From positions 62,001 to 126,000 of the forward strand of contig SVRI01000003.1 of NCBI GenBank assembly GCA_015064895.1: 64,000 nt of DNA. Reading direction: 5' to 3'. The first letter of the stretch is position 1. Every line of letters starts with the position of its first letter. This document shows, piece by piece, positions 1 through 11,117 of the stretch. A program made the position numbers and the translations under genes. This stretch comes from Oscillospiraceae bacterium. Its GTDB lineage: Bacteria > Bacillota > Clostridia > Oscillospirales > CAG-382. The notes beneath the pieces were generated by a model, which was not told the origin of the DNA, did no database searches, and worked only from the letters and a program-made list of their open reading frames with translations.

Positions 1-37
1 GAATTACGACTGCAAGCAGTAATGAAATCTTTTTCAT
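1..37 (-). CDS. Start of a secreted or membrane protein gene (cut by window edge)
   Basis: Reading the minus strand from base 37, an ATG opens a frame beginning MKKISLLLAVVI, which is the basic head and hydrophobic core of a signal peptide. A GAAAGGAAG ribosome-binding site lies nine bases upstream, so this is a real start although it is far too short for the ORF track. The rest of the gene lies to the left of the window, so the mature product is unknown. It is divergent from recG. Confidence 0.6.
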   Translation of the reverse strand, partial: MKKISLLLAVVI

Positions 38-223
38 TTCTGTTATCTTCCTTTCGTGATTGTAATAACATAATAACATTGTATATCATACCTCTCTTGT
101 GTGAAAGGTGTGTGAAGTAATTGCAACATTTTACAATTTATACAAACAAACAATACTTTATTTGGTATATAATATATCTTAGAGTAAAATGCCATAGGTA
201 TGTAAAGAAGGAGGCGGAAGAAG

Positions 224-2314
224 ATGAATAGCATGCAAATGCCCATAACAAAACTTTTCGGCGTAAGCACGGCAAGAGAAAAACTCTTTTCAAAGCTTGG
301 AATCAAGACTCTTTATGACCTTCTCTACCATTTTCCCGCCGCCCATGAAAACAGAGGAAACACCGTTCTTGTCGACGATGCAGAGAACGGCGAATATGCT
401 TCTCTTATTCTTGAGGTAATTACACCTGTTACAAGCACGAGAATCAAATCAAAGGGCGGCAGAGCCATGACGGTGCAGAAGTTTACAGCCTGTGATGAAA
501 CAGGCTCTGTCAAGGTCACCTGCTTTAACAGGGAGTTTCTGGGACAGAGCGTGAAAGTTGGGAATAAGTACCGTTTTTACGGCATAATCAACGGTATTGC
601 AGGACTTTGCAGTATGACAAGCCCTTCGATTGAAGCGGCAGACGGCAAGGTGCTTTTGCCGTATGTTCCGAGATATCCGCTGACGGCAGGACTTACCTCA
701 AACATACTTTCATCTTGTATAAAACAGGCACTTGAGCTGTGCAAAAATGACATAGATGACTATCTTTCCGACTCAGAACGTGAAGAATTTGACCTTTGTA
801 CCCATTATGAGGCACTCTGCGGCATTCATTTTCCCGAAAACGAGGAAACTCTAAGGCAGGCAAAACGAAGACTTGCCTTTGATGAAATGTATGCCTTCCA
901 GTTGAATTCCATACTTCTCGGCGAAAACGTAAAATCGGGCAAGGCTTACAGAGTAGACTATCCCGAAATGCGTGAATTTCTGTCACACCTGCCCTTTGAA
1001 ATGACACGGGCACAGAAAAAGGCGCTCCATGATATACTTTGCGATATGAGCGGCGTGACAAAACCCGAAGATAATACACGTGATGAATTTATTTCGCCTG
1101 CAAGACGGCTTGTTCAGGGCGATGTGGGTTCAGGTAAAACGGTTGTCGCCCTTGCGGCAATGTATGCTGCGGCAAAGTCGGGATATCAGTCGGCTCTCAT
1201 GGTACCGACGGGCATACTTGCAAGACAGCATTATGAGGATGCGGGAAGACTTCTTTCAAAGATGGGACTTCACGTGGCACTTCTCACAGGCGGCACAAAG
1301 GCGGCTGAAAAAAGACAGATTTTAGCAGACCTTAAGTCGGGCGAAATTGACTGTCTTATCGGCACTCACGCACTTATTGAAGATAATGTTGAGTTTAAGA
1401 ATATTGCCCTTGCCGTGACAGACGAACAGCACAGATTCGGTGTGGGTCAGCGAAAGACGCTTGAAGAAAAGGGAGAACGCAAAATATTCCCCCATACCCT
1501 TGTCATGTCGGCAACGCCGATACCCCGAACCCTTGCCATGATTCTTTACTGCGACCTTGACATAAGCATCATCGACGAGCTTCCCAAGGGCAGACAGAAG
1601 ATAGATACCTATGCTGTGGGCGAAGATTATCACACACGTGTCTATAACTTTATCCGCCAGAGGGTAGAGGAAGGCAGACAAGCCTATGTCGTTTGTTCCT
1701 TAGCCGAAGAAAAGAACGCCGAGGGTGAATATATACAGACGGCAAACTATGAAATGAAGTCGGCAAAATCCTTCTGCGAAAAGCTAAAGAGCGAAGAATT
1801 AAAGGGACTGAATGTCGAATATGTCCACGGACGTATGAAGCAGGCAGAAAAGGACGAAATAATGAGCCGTTTTGCCGACGGTGAAATTGATGTGCTTGTG
1901 TCAACCACTGTAATTGAAGTCGGCGTAAATGTGCCGAATTCCGTTGTAATGCTCATAGAAAATGCCGAACGCTTCGGTCTTTCGCAGCTTCATCAGTTAA
2001 GGGGACGTGTCGGCAGAGGAAGTCATAAATCCTACTGTATACTTGTTTCTCCTCTTATGAACAAGTCCAAGGATTCGGACTTTGCAAAAAGAGTGAAAAT
2101 CCTCTGCGACAGCGGTGACGGCTTTGAGATTGCAAAGAAGGATTTGGAACTAAGAGGTCCCGGTGAATTCTTCGGCCGGCGGCAGCACGGAGCTTTGTGC
2201 TTCAGGATGGCGGATGCCATGGGTGATGTAAAGCTTCTCGAACAAACCAAAACTTTGGCAACACGCCACGCAAAAGAAAAAAGAGAATTGGAGATAGAAA
2301 AAATTGGGTTATAA
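224..2314 (+). CDS. recG: ATP-dependent DNA helicase RecG
   Basis: RecG is a monomeric superfamily 2 helicase that remodels stalled replication forks and branch-migrates Holliday junctions. The 696-aa protein has the family's length and order: an N-terminal OB-fold wedge region (about residues 50-180), a Walker A motif GDVGSGKT near residue 300, the RecG-typical box DEQHRFG near 400, [10 protein letters not shown] near 430, and a helicase C domain ending with LRGRVGRG near 590. An AAGGAGG site nine bases upstream fixes the start. The end overlaps the uvrA start, so the two DNA-repair genes are translationally coupled. Confidence 0.96.
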   Translation: MNSMQMPITKLFGVSTAREKLFSKLGIKTLYDLLYHFPAAHENRGNTVLVDDAENGEYASLILEVITPVTSTRIKSKGGRAMTVQKFTACDETGSVKVTCFNREFLGQSVKVGNKYRFYGIINGIAGLCSMTSPSIEAADGKVLLPYVPRYPLTAGLTSNILSSCIKQALELCKNDIDDYLSDSEREEFDLCTHYEALCGIHFPENEETLRQAKRRLAFDEMYAFQLNSILLGENVKSGKAYRVDYPEMREFLSHLPFEMTRAQKKALHDILCDMSGVTKPEDNTRDEFISPARRLVQGDVGSGKTVVALAAMYAAAKSGYQSALMVPTGILARQHYEDAGRLLSKMGLHVALLTGGTKAAEKRQILADLKSGEIDCLIGTHALIEDNVEFKNIALAVTDEQHRFGVGQRKTLEEKGERKIFPHTLVMSATPIPRTLAMILYCDLDISIIDELPKGRQKIDTYAVGEDYHTRVYNFIRQRVEEGRQAYVVCSLAEEKNAEGEYIQTANYEMKSAKSFCEKLKSEELKGLNVEYVHGRMKQAEKDEIMSRFADGEIDVLVSTTVIEVGVNVPNSVVMLIENAERFGLSQLHQLRGRVGRGSHKSYCILVSPLMNKSKDSDFAKRVKILCDSGDGFEIAKKDLELRGPGEFFGRRQHGALCFRMADAMGDVKLLEQTKTLATRHAKEKRELEIEKIGL

Positions 2315-5129
2315 ATCGCTTAAAATCACGGGCGCAAGAGTCCATAACCTTAAGAATATAGATGTTGAAATCCCGAGGGACAAGCTGGTTGTCTTTACGG
2401 GACTTTCGGGTTCGGGAAAATCCTCCCTTGCTTTTGATACAATCTATGCCGAGGGCCACCGACGCTTTGTGGAATCCCTGTCCTCCTATGCAAGACAGTT
2501 CCTCGGTCAGCTTGATAAACCCGACATCGACGGTATTGAGGGTCTTTCTCCCGCCATATCCATTGACCAGAAAACCACAAGCAAAAACCCCCGTTCCACC
2601 GTAGGTACGGTTACCGAAATATATGACTATCTCAGACTTCTCTACGCAAGAGTCGGCACACCTCACTGCCCCGTTTGCGGCAAGGTTATCGAAAAGCAGT
2701 CTATAGATACAATTCTCGATAAGATTCTGCATCTACCCGAGGGTACAAGGTTCTATGTACTCTCTCCCGTTGTCAGAGGTAAAAAAGGCACGCACGAAAA
2801 ACTCCTTGCCGATTCTCAGAAAAACGGTTATGTAAGAGCAAGAATCAACGGTGAGATTATGTCTCTTTCGGATAATATCGAGCTCGATAAGAATAAAAGA
2901 CACAATATAGAAATAGTGGTAGACAGACTTGTAATGAAGGAAGACATCCGTTCACGCCTTGCAGACTCGGTCGAAACGGCATTCAAACTCTCGGACGGAC
3001 TCTGCGTTATTGCTCTTCACGAGGGCGAATTTGAGGGCATGAGTGAAATGATGTTCTCACAAAACTTTTCCTGTGCCGAGCACGGTATAAGCCTCGGAGA
3101 GCTTGAACCTCGAATGTTCTCCTTCAACAGCCCCTTCGGTGCCTGCCCCGATTGCGACGGACTTGGCGAAAGCTTTGTTCTTTCTCCCGAAAAACTCTTT
3201 CCCGACATGTCAAAGAGCCTTTCCGAGGGTGCCTGTGTGTGTAACGGATATAAGAGTGCAAAGGACGGAACATGGGGTGCCGAGGGCATAAATGCGGCAC
3301 TTCGCGAATTCGGCTGTGATGTTAATACGCCCCTTGACAGAATGAGTAAGAAAGCAAGAGATGTGCTTTTCTACGGCAAAGGCGACGAAAAAATCCGCTA
3401 TGGCTACAGAGGATATAATCTCAGCTTTATCGGTATTGTCCGCGAAATTGAAAGAAGATACAATCAGAACTATACAACTCCCGAAATGAGAGCCTATTAT
3501 GAGCAGTTTATGGACACCGTTCCGTGTTCATCCTGCGAAGGAAAACGTCTGAAGAGGGAATCCCTTTCGGTGACGGTCGGCGGGCTTAATATCGCAGAGC
3601 TTTGTAATTTGTCGGTTGAAAAGGCAAAGGTTTTCTTTGAAAACCTCAAATTCGGTAAGACGGAGGCAGTTATTGCAAAGGAAATCTTAAAGGAAATCCT
3701 GTCCCGACTCAGCTTTCTTGAGAATGTAGGTCTCGGATACCTTTCGCTGTCACGCCGTTCGGGTACCCTTTCGGGCGGTGAAAGTCAGAGAATAAGACTT
3801 GCAACACAGATTGGCTCGTCGCTTATGGGCGTGCTTTATATCCTTGATGAACCCAGCATCGGTCTTCATCAGAGGGACAATTCCAAGCTTATTGCAACAC
3901 TTAAGAATCTGCGTGATATCGGCAACACCGTAATTGTTGTTGAGCATGACGAAGAAACCATGCTTGAATCCGACTACATTGTAGATATCGGTCCTGCGGC
4001 AGGTATTCACGGCGGTCAGATTGTGGCAACGGGTACGCCTAAGCAGATAATGAACAATAAAAACTCGGTAACAGGCGACTTTCTTTCGGGAAGACGTAAG
4101 ATTGCCGTTCCCAAGGAAAGAAGAAAAGGCAACGGTAACTTCCTTAAGGTAATAGGTGCCGAGGAGCATAACTTAAAGAACATCGACGTTTCATTCCCCC
4201 TTGGAACCCTGACTTGTGTTACGGGTGTTTCCGGCTCGGGTAAATCGTCGCTTGTAAATTCAATTCTTTTAAACAGCCTTGCAAAACAGCTTAACCGTGC
4301 CCAGACAACGGCAGGTAAGCACAAGAAAATCGAGGGTGTAGAACACCTCGATAAAGTCATTGCCATTGACCAGTCGCCCATCGGCAGAACACCAAGATCC
4401 AACCCTGCTACGTATACCGGTCTATTTACCGACGTAAGAGATCTTTTTGCCGCAACCCAGGGTGCAAAAATGCGGGGATATAAGAAGGACAGATTCTCCT
4501 TCAACCTCAAGGGCGGCAGATGTGAGGCGTGTGCCGGCGACGGTACGCTTCTTGTGGAAATGCATTTTTTACCCGACGTTTATGTAACGTGTGACGTCTG
4601 CAAGGGTAAGAGATATAATAAGGAAACGCTTGAAGTCAAGTACAAGGGCAAGAGCATATCCGATGTTTTGGAAATGACCTGCGACGAGGGAAGGGAATTC
4701 TTTGAAAACATCCCCTCAATGCACAGAAAACTCAAAACCCTGTGCGATGTGGGTCTGGGATATATCAAGATAGGTCAGTCCTCCACAACTCTTTCGGGCG
4801 GTGAAGCACAGAGAGTAAAGCTTGCAACCGAGCTTTCCAAAAAGAGTACCGGCAAGACGCTGTATATCCTTGATGAACCTACAACGGGTCTTCATACTGC
4901 AGATGTCGAAAAGCTTATTGACGTACTGCAGAAACTGGTCGATGCAGGTAACACCGTAATTGTAATCGAACACAATCTTGACATGATAAAGAATGCCGAT
5001 TACATTGTTGATCTCGGTCCCGAGGGCGGAGATGCAGGCGGTGAAATTGTGTATACAGGTACACCTGAGCAAGTGGCGGAATGTGAAAAGTCCTACACGG
5101 GTGTGTACCTCAAAAAAATACTTGAATAA
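2304..5129 (+). CDS. uvrA: Excinuclease ABC subunit A
   Basis: UvrA is the damage-recognising ATPase of nucleotide excision repair and loads UvrB at lesions. The 941-aa protein has two ABC ATPase halves: Walker [10 protein letters not shown] near residue 35 with signature LSGGESQR near 490, and Walker [10 protein letters not shown] near 640 with signature LSGGEAQR near 830. Zinc-binding cysteine pairs are visible (CPVC near 121, CPDC near 280, CEAC and CDVC near 745-765). The start is a TTG inside the last codons of recG, with a GGAG about ten bases upstream. uvrB and uvrC are not in this window. Confidence 0.97.
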   Translation: MGYKSLKITGARVHNLKNIDVEIPRDKLVVFTGLSGSGKSSLAFDTIYAEGHRRFVESLSSYARQFLGQLDKPDIDGIEGLSPAISIDQKTTSKNPRSTVGTVTEIYDYLRLLYARVGTPHCPVCGKVIEKQSIDTILDKILHLPEGTRFYVLSPVVRGKKGTHEKLLADSQKNGYVRARINGEIMSLSDNIELDKNKRHNIEIVVDRLVMKEDIRSRLADSVETAFKLSDGLCVIALHEGEFEGMSEMMFSQNFSCAEHGISLGELEPRMFSFNSPFGACPDCDGLGESFVLSPEKLFPDMSKSLSEGACVCNGYKSAKDGTWGAEGINAALREFGCDVNTPLDRMSKKARDVLFYGKGDEKIRYGYRGYNLSFIGIVREIERRYNQNYTTPEMRAYYEQFMDTVPCSSCEGKRLKRESLSVTVGGLNIAELCNLSVEKAKVFFENLKFGKTEAVIAKEILKEILSRLSFLENVGLGYLSLSRRSGTLSGGESQRIRLATQIGSSLMGVLYILDEPSIGLHQRDNSKLIATLKNLRDIGNTVIVVEHDEETMLESDYIVDIGPAAGIHGGQIVATGTPKQIMNNKNSVTGDFLSGRRKIAVPKERRKGNGNFLKVIGAEEHNLKNIDVSFPLGTLTCVTGVSGSGKSSLVNSILLNSLAKQLNRAQTTAGKHKKIEGVEHLDKVIAIDQSPIGRTPRSNPATYTGLFTDVRDLFAATQGAKMRGYKKDRFSFNLKGGRCEACAGDGTLLVEMHFLPDVYVTCDVCKGKRYNKETLEVKYKGKSISDVLEMTCDEGREFFENIPSMHRKLKTLCDVGLGYIKIGQSSTTLSGGEAQRVKLATELSKKSTGKTLYILDEPTTGLHTADVEKLIDVLQKLVDAGNTVIVIEHNLDMIKNADYIVDLGPEGGDAGGEIVYTGTPEQVAECEKSYTGVYLKKILE

Positions 5130-5165
5130 TTCCCTTCAAATATTGCAGGAAAGGAAAATGCAAAA

Positions 5166-7088
5166 GTGATAATACTCAGTGCCTCAGACGTAACTCTGTC
5201 CTTCGGTACGGACGTGATACTTGACAGAGTAAGTCTCGGCATACAGGAAAACGATAAAATAGGAATAGTGGGCGTAAACGGCGCGGGCAAGAGTCTTTTT
5301 ATGAAGATTCTTGCAGGACGTCAGGAGCAGAGCGAGGGTGATGTGTTCCTTGCCAAGGACACAAACATCGGCTATCTCGAGCAGAATACAGGGCTTGAAT
5401 CCGACGGTGAAATGTTTGAGGAAATGTGTAACGCATTCCCGAAGCTTCTTGACATGGAAAAACGTCTTGCCGAACTTGAAAGGCTTATGAACGAAGCCCA
5501 TGACGACGATAAGCATATGAGCCTTGCCAAAGAATATACGACCCTCGAAGATAATTTCAAGCGTGAGGGCGGATATGAGTTCAGAAGCAGAATTTCAAGT
5601 ATGCTCACAGGTCTCGGCTTTGAAAAGGACACCCATACAAGAAGAATCAATACCCTTTCGGGCGGTCAGAAGACAAGGCTTGCCATAGCACGTCTTCTTT
5701 TGTCGGAGCCGGACATACTTATGCTTGACGAGCCTACCAACCACCTTGACATTGAGACGGTTGAATGGCTTGAAGAATACTTAAAGAACTATAAAAAGTG
5801 CCTCATTGTTATTTCCCATGACAGATATTTTCTCGACAAGGTAACAAAAAAGACCTTTGAAATTGAGAATAGGGAAGGCAAGCTCTACAATACTTCTTAT
5901 ACCGACTATGTAAAGCAAAAGGAAATCGACAGAAAAATAGATCAGAAGCACTATGACCTTCAGCAGAAGGAGATAGCAAGACTTGAGTCTTTCATTGAAA
6001 ATCAGCGCAGATGGAACAGAGAACGTAATATTATTGCCGCAGAAAGCAGAATGAAGGCTATCGACCGCATGGAAAAACTGGAAAAGCCCAAGGATTTGCC
6101 GTCTAATATACGCTTTCGGTTTCAGACGAGCGACAGCGGCTTGTGTCCCGATAAAATGCTTGAGGTTACGGGACTTACAAAGGGATTTCCGGGTAAGCAG
6201 CTTTTTGAAAATGTGTCTTTCCTGCTTCACGGCAGAGATAAAATGTTTATTCTCGGTCAGAACGGGGTGGGTAAGTCCACAATGCTAAAAATTCTCTGCG
6301 GAAAAATCGGTCAGGACTTCGGTACGTTTGAATATGCCCGCGGTCTTGCCATAGGTTACTATGATCAGGAGCATCAGGGACTTGATAACAGCAATACCGT
6401 CATTGATGAGCTGTGGGACTGCTTTCCCAATAAGACACAGACCGAAATCCGAAGTGTGCTTGCAGGCTTTCTCTTTACAAGCGAGGACGTGTTCAAGAAG
6501 ATTGACGTGCTGTCGGGCGGTGAAAAGGCAAGACTTACCTTTGCAAAGCTCATGCTTGAAAAGAGCGACCTTCTGATACTTGACGAACCTACAAACCACC
6601 TGGATGCACCCAGCCGTGAAGTGCTGGAGCAGGCACTTGTCGAATACGACGGCACCGTGCTTTGCGTATCCCATGACAGATATTTTGTCAAAAAACTTGC
6701 CAGCCGTATTTTCGAGATGAGAGAAGACGGTACATTTGACTTCAAGGGCGGATATGAGGACTTCTGTTCATATAAGGAAAAGAGAAAGTCTGCGGATTCT
6801 TCGTCGGATTCGGAAAAGACGGGCGTAACCAATTCACAAATGGACTATGAAAAGGCAAAGGAACTCAAAAACAGAAGAAAGAGTGCCGAAAAGAAACTTG
6901 CCGAAACCGAAAAACGCATCGAAGAAACAGAAGCGGCAATTGAAGAAAACCAAAAAAAGCAGGAGGAGTTTGCCTCTGATTATGAGCAGATTTCCAAACT
7001 CTTTTCCGAGCTTTCCGAGCTTAATGACCGTCTTGAAAAGCTGTACGAGACCTGGGACGAACTTCAGTCGGTTTTGAGCGAAAATTAA
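5166..7088 (+). CDS. ABC-F family ATP-binding protein (ribosome-associated type)
   Basis: This soluble protein has two ABC ATPase domains and no membrane segments, which is the ABC-F arrangement of ribosome-acting translation factors and some antibiotic-protection proteins. Walker A motifs GVNGAGKS (near 40) and GQNGVGKS (near 365), signatures LSGGQ (163) and LSGGE (449), and two DEPTNHLD Walker B motifs are intact. A charged linker separates the domains, and the last 80 residues form a Glu/Lys-rich coiled coil. The start is GTG at 5166 after AAGGA; an upstream ATG at 5158 runs into a stop after three codons. It most resembles housekeeping YdiF/YfmR-type members, but the subfamily cannot be fixed by eye. 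Confidence 0.9.
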   Translation: MIILSASDVTLSFGTDVILDRVSLGIQENDKIGIVGVNGAGKSLFMKILAGRQEQSEGDVFLAKDTNIGYLEQNTGLESDGEMFEEMCNAFPKLLDMEKRLAELERLMNEAHDDDKHMSLAKEYTTLEDNFKREGGYEFRSRISSMLTGLGFEKDTHTRRINTLSGGQKTRLAIARLLLSEPDILMLDEPTNHLDIETVEWLEEYLKNYKKCLIVISHDRYFLDKVTKKTFEIENREGKLYNTSYTDYVKQKEIDRKIDQKHYDLQQKEIARLESFIENQRRWNRERNIIAAESRMKAIDRMEKLEKPKDLPSNIRFRFQTSDSGLCPDKMLEVTGLTKGFPGKQLFENVSFLLHGRDKMFILGQNGVGKSTMLKILCGKIGQDFGTFEYARGLAIGYYDQEHQGLDNSNTVIDELWDCFPNKTQTEIRSVLAGFLFTSEDVFKKIDVLSGGEKARLTFAKLMLEKSDLLILDEPTNHLDAPSREVLEQALVEYDGTVLCVSHDRYFVKKLASRIFEMREDGTFDFKGGYEDFCSYKEKRKSADSSSDSEKTGVTNSQMDYEKAKELKNRRKSAEKKLAETEKRIEETEAAIEENQKKQEEFASDYEQISKLFSELSELNDRLEKLYETWDELQSVLSEN

Positions 7089-7108
7089 TCAAATAACGAA
7101 AAAATGAT

Positions 7109-7157
7109 AATTTGACTATGGGTGAACGAAAAAACACTTATAGTCAAATTTTTTTGC
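7109..7157 (+). terminator. Rho-independent terminator after the ABC-F gene
   Basis: AATTTGACTAT pairs perfectly with ATAGTCAAATT, and the stem extends inward through GGGTG/CACTT with two G-T wobbles around an AACGAAAAAA loop. A run of seven T follows. It ends the recG-uvrA-ABC-F unit. Confidence 0.85.
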
Positions 7158-7510
7158 GTGTAGAAAATGGAAATGGTTTTTTGTGCAAAAATCACAAACG
7201 GAAAATCAATAACTCAACAAAAACGCCATAGAAAGTTAACAATTGACGTCTAAAATACTTGTAATGTAAATTATAGATTGAAAACTATATCTGCTTATAA
7301 ATTCAAAATTACAAACTTGAATTTAATAAAAACGGCTTAATTACGTAAAAAATCGAGTAGAATATGAAGCATAAATAAATTTATTTCGTATAAATTAGCA
7401 ATAATATACAAACAAAATAATTTACATCAACTGCGGGGCGATAAAAATAATTGTAAAAATTTTGCGTTTTTGCATATCTGAACCCCTTGATTTTCCTTGA
7501 TTTACTGCTA

Positions 7511-7539
7511 TTGACAAACTTTCTTTGCATTGATATACT
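7511..7539 (+). promoter_or_regulatory. Sigma-A promoter of the giant-SBP/DUF5696 operon
   Basis: TTGACA at 7511-7516 and TATACT at 7534-7539 are separated by exactly 17 bases. No gene lies between the ABC-F terminator and this promoter; the intervening 350 bases are AT-rich and I see no other feature in them. The seven genes that follow share this single good promoter. Confidence 0.75.
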
Positions 7540-7545
7540 ATGTTC

Positions 7546-7709
7546 ATGTAATTGGGTGCTTTTTGCCCTTTTTTAAGTGTTGTTTGTGTGAATTCGCGGT
7601 GAAGATATTGCGAAAATGTCTCGTCATGCGATGACGCATTTATAATATGAAGAAAAGTGCGGGAAGAACCTTGTACCGAGCAATACTCATTCAGAGGAGG
7701 AAATTAGCA
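7546..7709 (+). other. Long 5' leader with small hairpins
   Basis: About 160 nt separate the predicted transcription start from the first gene. The leader holds a weak GGGT...GCCC hairpin followed by six T (around 7554-7575), which resembles an attenuator, and a perfect CGTCAT-GCG-ATGACG palindrome (7622-7636). Neither matches a riboswitch I recognise. The palindrome could be an operator instead. Confidence 0.35.
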
Positions 7710-10700
7710 ATGATGATTGCAAAAAACAAAAGCAGACTTGTTGTTCTCGTACTTATTGCAAGCATGCTTTTACAAGCGTTTGGTTCAGTTGCTGTCTATG
7801 GTGCTGCGTTATCAGAGCAGGAATATGCAACCAAGCAAAACAACTCGGAAACCGAGAATTCACGTGATGCAATGAAAGAGCTTATGGTTTCTACCGCTTA
7901 CAGTGAATATCTCGTTCTTTACGATGAAATTCCCGATGCTAAGGAAAGCATTCGTATAGAAGCCGAAAATTATGTCAGAGAAGAAGATGCAGGTCAGCAG
8001 AGCCAGAATGCAGCAAGCCAGAGTGCTTATGCAGAGGTAAGAATTGTTGACGGCATGTATCTTGACACACCCGGTTCAGGAAAGGTTTCTTTTAAGTTCA
8101 CTGCTCCCGAAACTGCAATGTATACAATCAAATTAAGATATTTGCCTTTGACGGGAGACGGCGGCTGGATAGTTTCCGAAAACGGTGCTAACTCCACCGA
8201 TGACGACAGCCACAACTCCAACATTGAACGTATCCTTCTTATCGATGACCTTGTTCCTTTCAAGGAAGCACGTACACTTAATTTCTCGCGTACATGGGTT
8301 GACGATTATGCTAACGGCTTTGATAAAGACGGAAGATATAAGTTCAACCGCGACATCAATATGAATGAAATGCGTCCTATCAAGGTTGAAGACCCTGAAT
8401 GGACAGAAACATACCTTTATGATTCCGAAACCTTCTATGAAGATCCTCTTAAGTTCTATTTTGAAAAGGGCGAACACACCATCACTCTTGATGCTGCAAG
8501 TGAACCCTTGAGACTTGACTGGATTGAAGTTGGTTATGCTGAGCCCCTCAAGTCTTATAAGGACTACCTTGAAGAACACAAGGATGCTCCGACTCCCAAG
8601 GCACAGCCTATTATTGTTCACGCAGAAACACCTTCCGCTACAAGCGAACAGGTTATCTACGCAATGAACGACAGAACCAGCGGTATTACATATCCTCAGG
8701 ATCCCGCCCAGTCACTTCTCAACACCCTCGGCGGTAACGGCGGTGACAAATGGAAGAATCCCGGTCAGTGGGTAAGATACGAGGTTCTTATTACAGAATC
8801 CGGTTGGTACGATATCGTTCCCAGATTCAAGCAGACTATCAACCAGGGTCTTTTCTCGTCAAGAGCAGTTAAGATTGACAATGAGTATCCCTTTGAGGAA
8901 GCAAGAGGTCTTCAGTTCAAGTACGCTGATGACTGGCAGGTGGCTCCTCTTAATGACGGTAAGACAAACTTCAAGTTCTATCTTGAAGCTAGCGAAAAGC
9001 CGCATGTAATTGAATTTAAGGCAGTACTCGGCGACATGGCTGACCTTCTTAACGAAATTGAAGGTATTCAGACAAGACTTAACGACTACTACAGACAGAT
9101 ACTTATGATCACAGGTTCTGAACCTGATGAATTTACCGACTACGAATTTTCAAAGCTCATCCCGGGTGTTCTTACAGGTATGAAGACCGAAAAGCAGAAC
9201 CTCCAGAACGTTTCGCTGAGACTTGAAAAGAAGATCGGTACAAAGGGCGAAAATACGGTAATCCTCGACAGAATCGCATTCCTTCTCGGAGAAATGAGCG
9301 GTGATGAAACAAAGATTGCCGCAAACCTCGGTAACTTCAAGAGCTATATCGGCTCACTCGGTACATGGTTACTCAGCACTAAAGCTCAGCCCCTTCAGCT
9401 TGACAGTATATATGTTCAGCCTACAGGAACAAAGCTTCCCAAGGCAAATGCAAACTTCTTCCAGTCCATGGGACACGAGCTCAGCTCGTTTGCAATGTCC
9501 TTCTTCACCGACTATAACTCAATCGGTGCTTCTCAGAAGATTGAAGACGACGACCCCAATGCGGTAGAAGTATGGATTACAACAGGCCGTGACCAGGCGA
9601 CAATCATGCGTCAGCTGGTTGACGGCAGCTTCAACAGCGAAGATATTGCTGTAAACTTAAAGCTGATTGCGGCAGGTACACTTCTTCCTGCAACACTTGC
9701 AGGCGTAGGTCCTGACGTATCAATGGATGCCGACCCCAACGGTTACGGTATCAGAAACGCAGTTATTCCTCTTAACTACTTTGAAGCAGAAACAGTAGGA
9801 AAGATTAATGACAGAGTGTCAATAAAGAATAAACAGCCCGTTCTTTCCTATTCCGATGTTAAGCAGGCTTACTTCAGCAACGAAGACGGTCAGGTAATTG
9901 AAGAACTCTTTGTTCCTCTTACAATCCTCGACCCCGACAGAGTTGAGTATGTTGATAAGGATAACCCCGATAAGGGATATAAGGTTGTTGACGGTGTGGT
10001 AAGAGACGGTAGAGTTGCTTACGGTCTTCCTTACACAATCGACTTCCCGATGCTCTTCTACAGAAAGGATATCTTCGTAGAGCTTGGCCTCGACGTTCCC
10101 GAAACATGGGATCAGGTAGAAACAACAATCAGAGCACTTTCCGAAAAGCAGATGGAAATGGGCTTCTCTCAGGCTATGACTCAGATTTACATGTATCAGT
10201 CAGGTCATGAGTGGTTCAAGTCTGCAAGGGATTATGCACAGTATTATCCTAACGGTGAAGTAAGCGAACGTGAATACTTGAGAACGGTAGGTATCGAATC
10301 CAATCTCGGCTCCAACGGTGCACTTGATGCGTTCCAGAGAATGACCGAATGGTTTACACTCTACGGCGAACCCGTATCCTATGACTTTGCAAACAGATTC
10401 AGAACAGGTGAAATGCCTATTGCAATCGCAAATTACACAACCTATAACCAGCTTAAGGTATTTGCTCCTGAAATTGCAGGTCTTTGGGAATTTGTTCAGC
10501 TTCCCGGTGTTGAAAGAACCGTTGAAGTAATTAACGAAGAAACAGGCGAAACAGAAACAAAAACATATATCGACCATTCCACACCCGGTACTCCTCAGGC
10601 GGTAATGATGATGAAGGATGCTGCGGATGACATCAAGGACGGTCAGGATATCACAGAATCCAAGAAGGCACAGAATGCATGGGCATTCCTCCAGTGGTGG

Positions 10701-11072
10701 GTAAGCACAGATACACAGGTTAAGTTCGGTCAGGAACAGGTAGCCCTCATGGGTACCGCCGCGAAGTACAACACAGCAAACATCGACGCACTTCTCGGTC
10801 AGTCCTGGACAGCACAGGAAAAGAAAAACCTCGAGCAGCAGTTTGCATCACTCAAGGGAACTCCGATGTCCCCCGGTAACTACATCGTTGCAAGATATAC
10901 AAACTTCGCATTCTATAATGTTGTAAACGACGGTGAAGTTGCAGCGGAAGCATTACGCGGTTATGTAGATGACATTGACCACGAGCTTTCAAGAAAACGT
11001 GCAGAGTATGGCTTCATTACAAAGGAAGACTACTTTAAGGAAGATCGCTTTAAAGGCGCGAACTTGGGATAG
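7710..11072 (+). CDS. Giant extracellular solute-binding protein with carbohydrate-binding-like modules
   Basis: This is the extracytoplasmic binding component of a carbohydrate ABC importer. The ORF track starts at 7647, but the GAGGAGG site at 7694-7700 points to the ATG at 7710, which gives a clean signal peptide (MMIAKNKSRL... then a hydrophobic core) and a 1120-aa protein. That is more than twice the size of ordinary sugar-binding proteins. After the signal come two beta-rich modules (about residues 80-290 and 300-440). The first opens with RIEAENYV, the usual beginning of CBM6/CBM35-like domains. A helical linker follows (about 440-560). The C-terminal half (about 610-1090) looks like an SBP_bac_1 domain, with GRDQATIMRQLVDGSF and SMDADPNGYG segments. 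No lipobox cysteine is seen, so anchoring is unclear. It is first in a seven-gene operon with four permeases. Confidence 0.85.
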   Translation: MMIAKNKSRLVVLVLIASMLLQAFGSVAVYGAALSEQEYATKQNNSETENSRDAMKELMVSTAYSEYLVLYDEIPDAKESIRIEAENYVREEDAGQQSQNAASQSAYAEVRIVDGMYLDTPGSGKVSFKFTAPETAMYTIKLRYLPLTGDGGWIVSENGANSTDDDSHNSNIERILLIDDLVPFKEARTLNFSRTWVDDYANGFDKDGRYKFNRDINMNEMRPIKVEDPEWTETYLYDSETFYEDPLKFYFEKGEHTITLDAASEPLRLDWIEVGYAEPLKSYKDYLEEHKDAPTPKAQPIIVHAETPSATSEQVIYAMNDRTSGITYPQDPAQSLLNTLGGNGGDKWKNPGQWVRYEVLITESGWYDIVPRFKQTINQGLFSSRAVKIDNEYPFEEARGLQFKYADDWQVAPLNDGKTNFKFYLEASEKPHVIEFKAVLGDMADLLNEIEGIQTRLNDYYRQILMITGSEPDEFTDYEFSKLIPGVLTGMKTEKQNLQNVSLRLEKKIGTKGENTVILDRIAFLLGEMSGDETKIAANLGNFKSYIGSLGTWLLSTKAQPLQLDSIYVQPTGTKLPKANANFFQSMGHELSSFAMSFFTDYNSIGASQKIEDDDPNAVEVWITTGRDQATIMRQLVDGSFNSEDIAVNLKLIAAGTLLPATLAGVGPDVSMDADPNGYGIRNAVIPLNYFEAETVGKINDRVSIKNKQPVLSYSDVKQAYFSNEDGQVIEELFVPLTILDPDRVEYVDKDNPDKGYKVVDGVVRDGRVAYGLPYTIDFPMLFYRKDIFVELGLDVPETWDQVETTIRALSEKQMEMGFSQAMTQIYMYQSGHEWFKSARDYAQYYPNGEVSEREYLRTVGIESNLGSNGALDAFQRMTEWFTLYGEPVSYDFANRFRTGEMPIAIANYTTYNQLKVFAPEIAGLWEFVQLPGVERTVEVINEETGETETKTYIDHSTPGTPQAVMMMKDAADDIKDGQDITESKKAQNAWAFLQWWVSTDTQVKFGQEQVALMGTAAKYNTANIDALLGQSWTAQEKKNLEQQFASLKGTPMSPGNYIVARYTNFAFYNVVNDGEVAAEALRGYVDDIDHELSRKRAEYGFITKEDYFKEDRFKGANLG

Positions 11073-11117
11073 AAGAGTAAATCCCATCTAAGATAATCGA
11101 TTTAAGGAGTGAAATAA

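Noticed and set aside
43-306. 87-aa ORF on the minus strand
   Set aside because: It overlaps the recG start, has no ribosome-binding site and has random-looking composition. The real minus-strand gene here begins at base 37.
693-1079. 128-aa minus-strand ORF inside recG (and similar long shadows inside uvrA, mreC, U32 and glg genes)
   Set aside because: They are antisense to conserved domains, lack ribosome-binding sites and show no recognisable protein features.
5166-7088. ABC-F gene as the missing ATPase of the sugar permeases
   Set aside because: ABC-F proteins have two fused ATPase domains, act on ribosomes and are not transporter subunits. A strong terminator separates the two units.
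7647-7709. 21-residue N-terminal extension of the giant binding protein
   Set aside because: The GAGGAGG site lies inside the extension and points to the ATG at 7710, which also gives a proper signal peptide.
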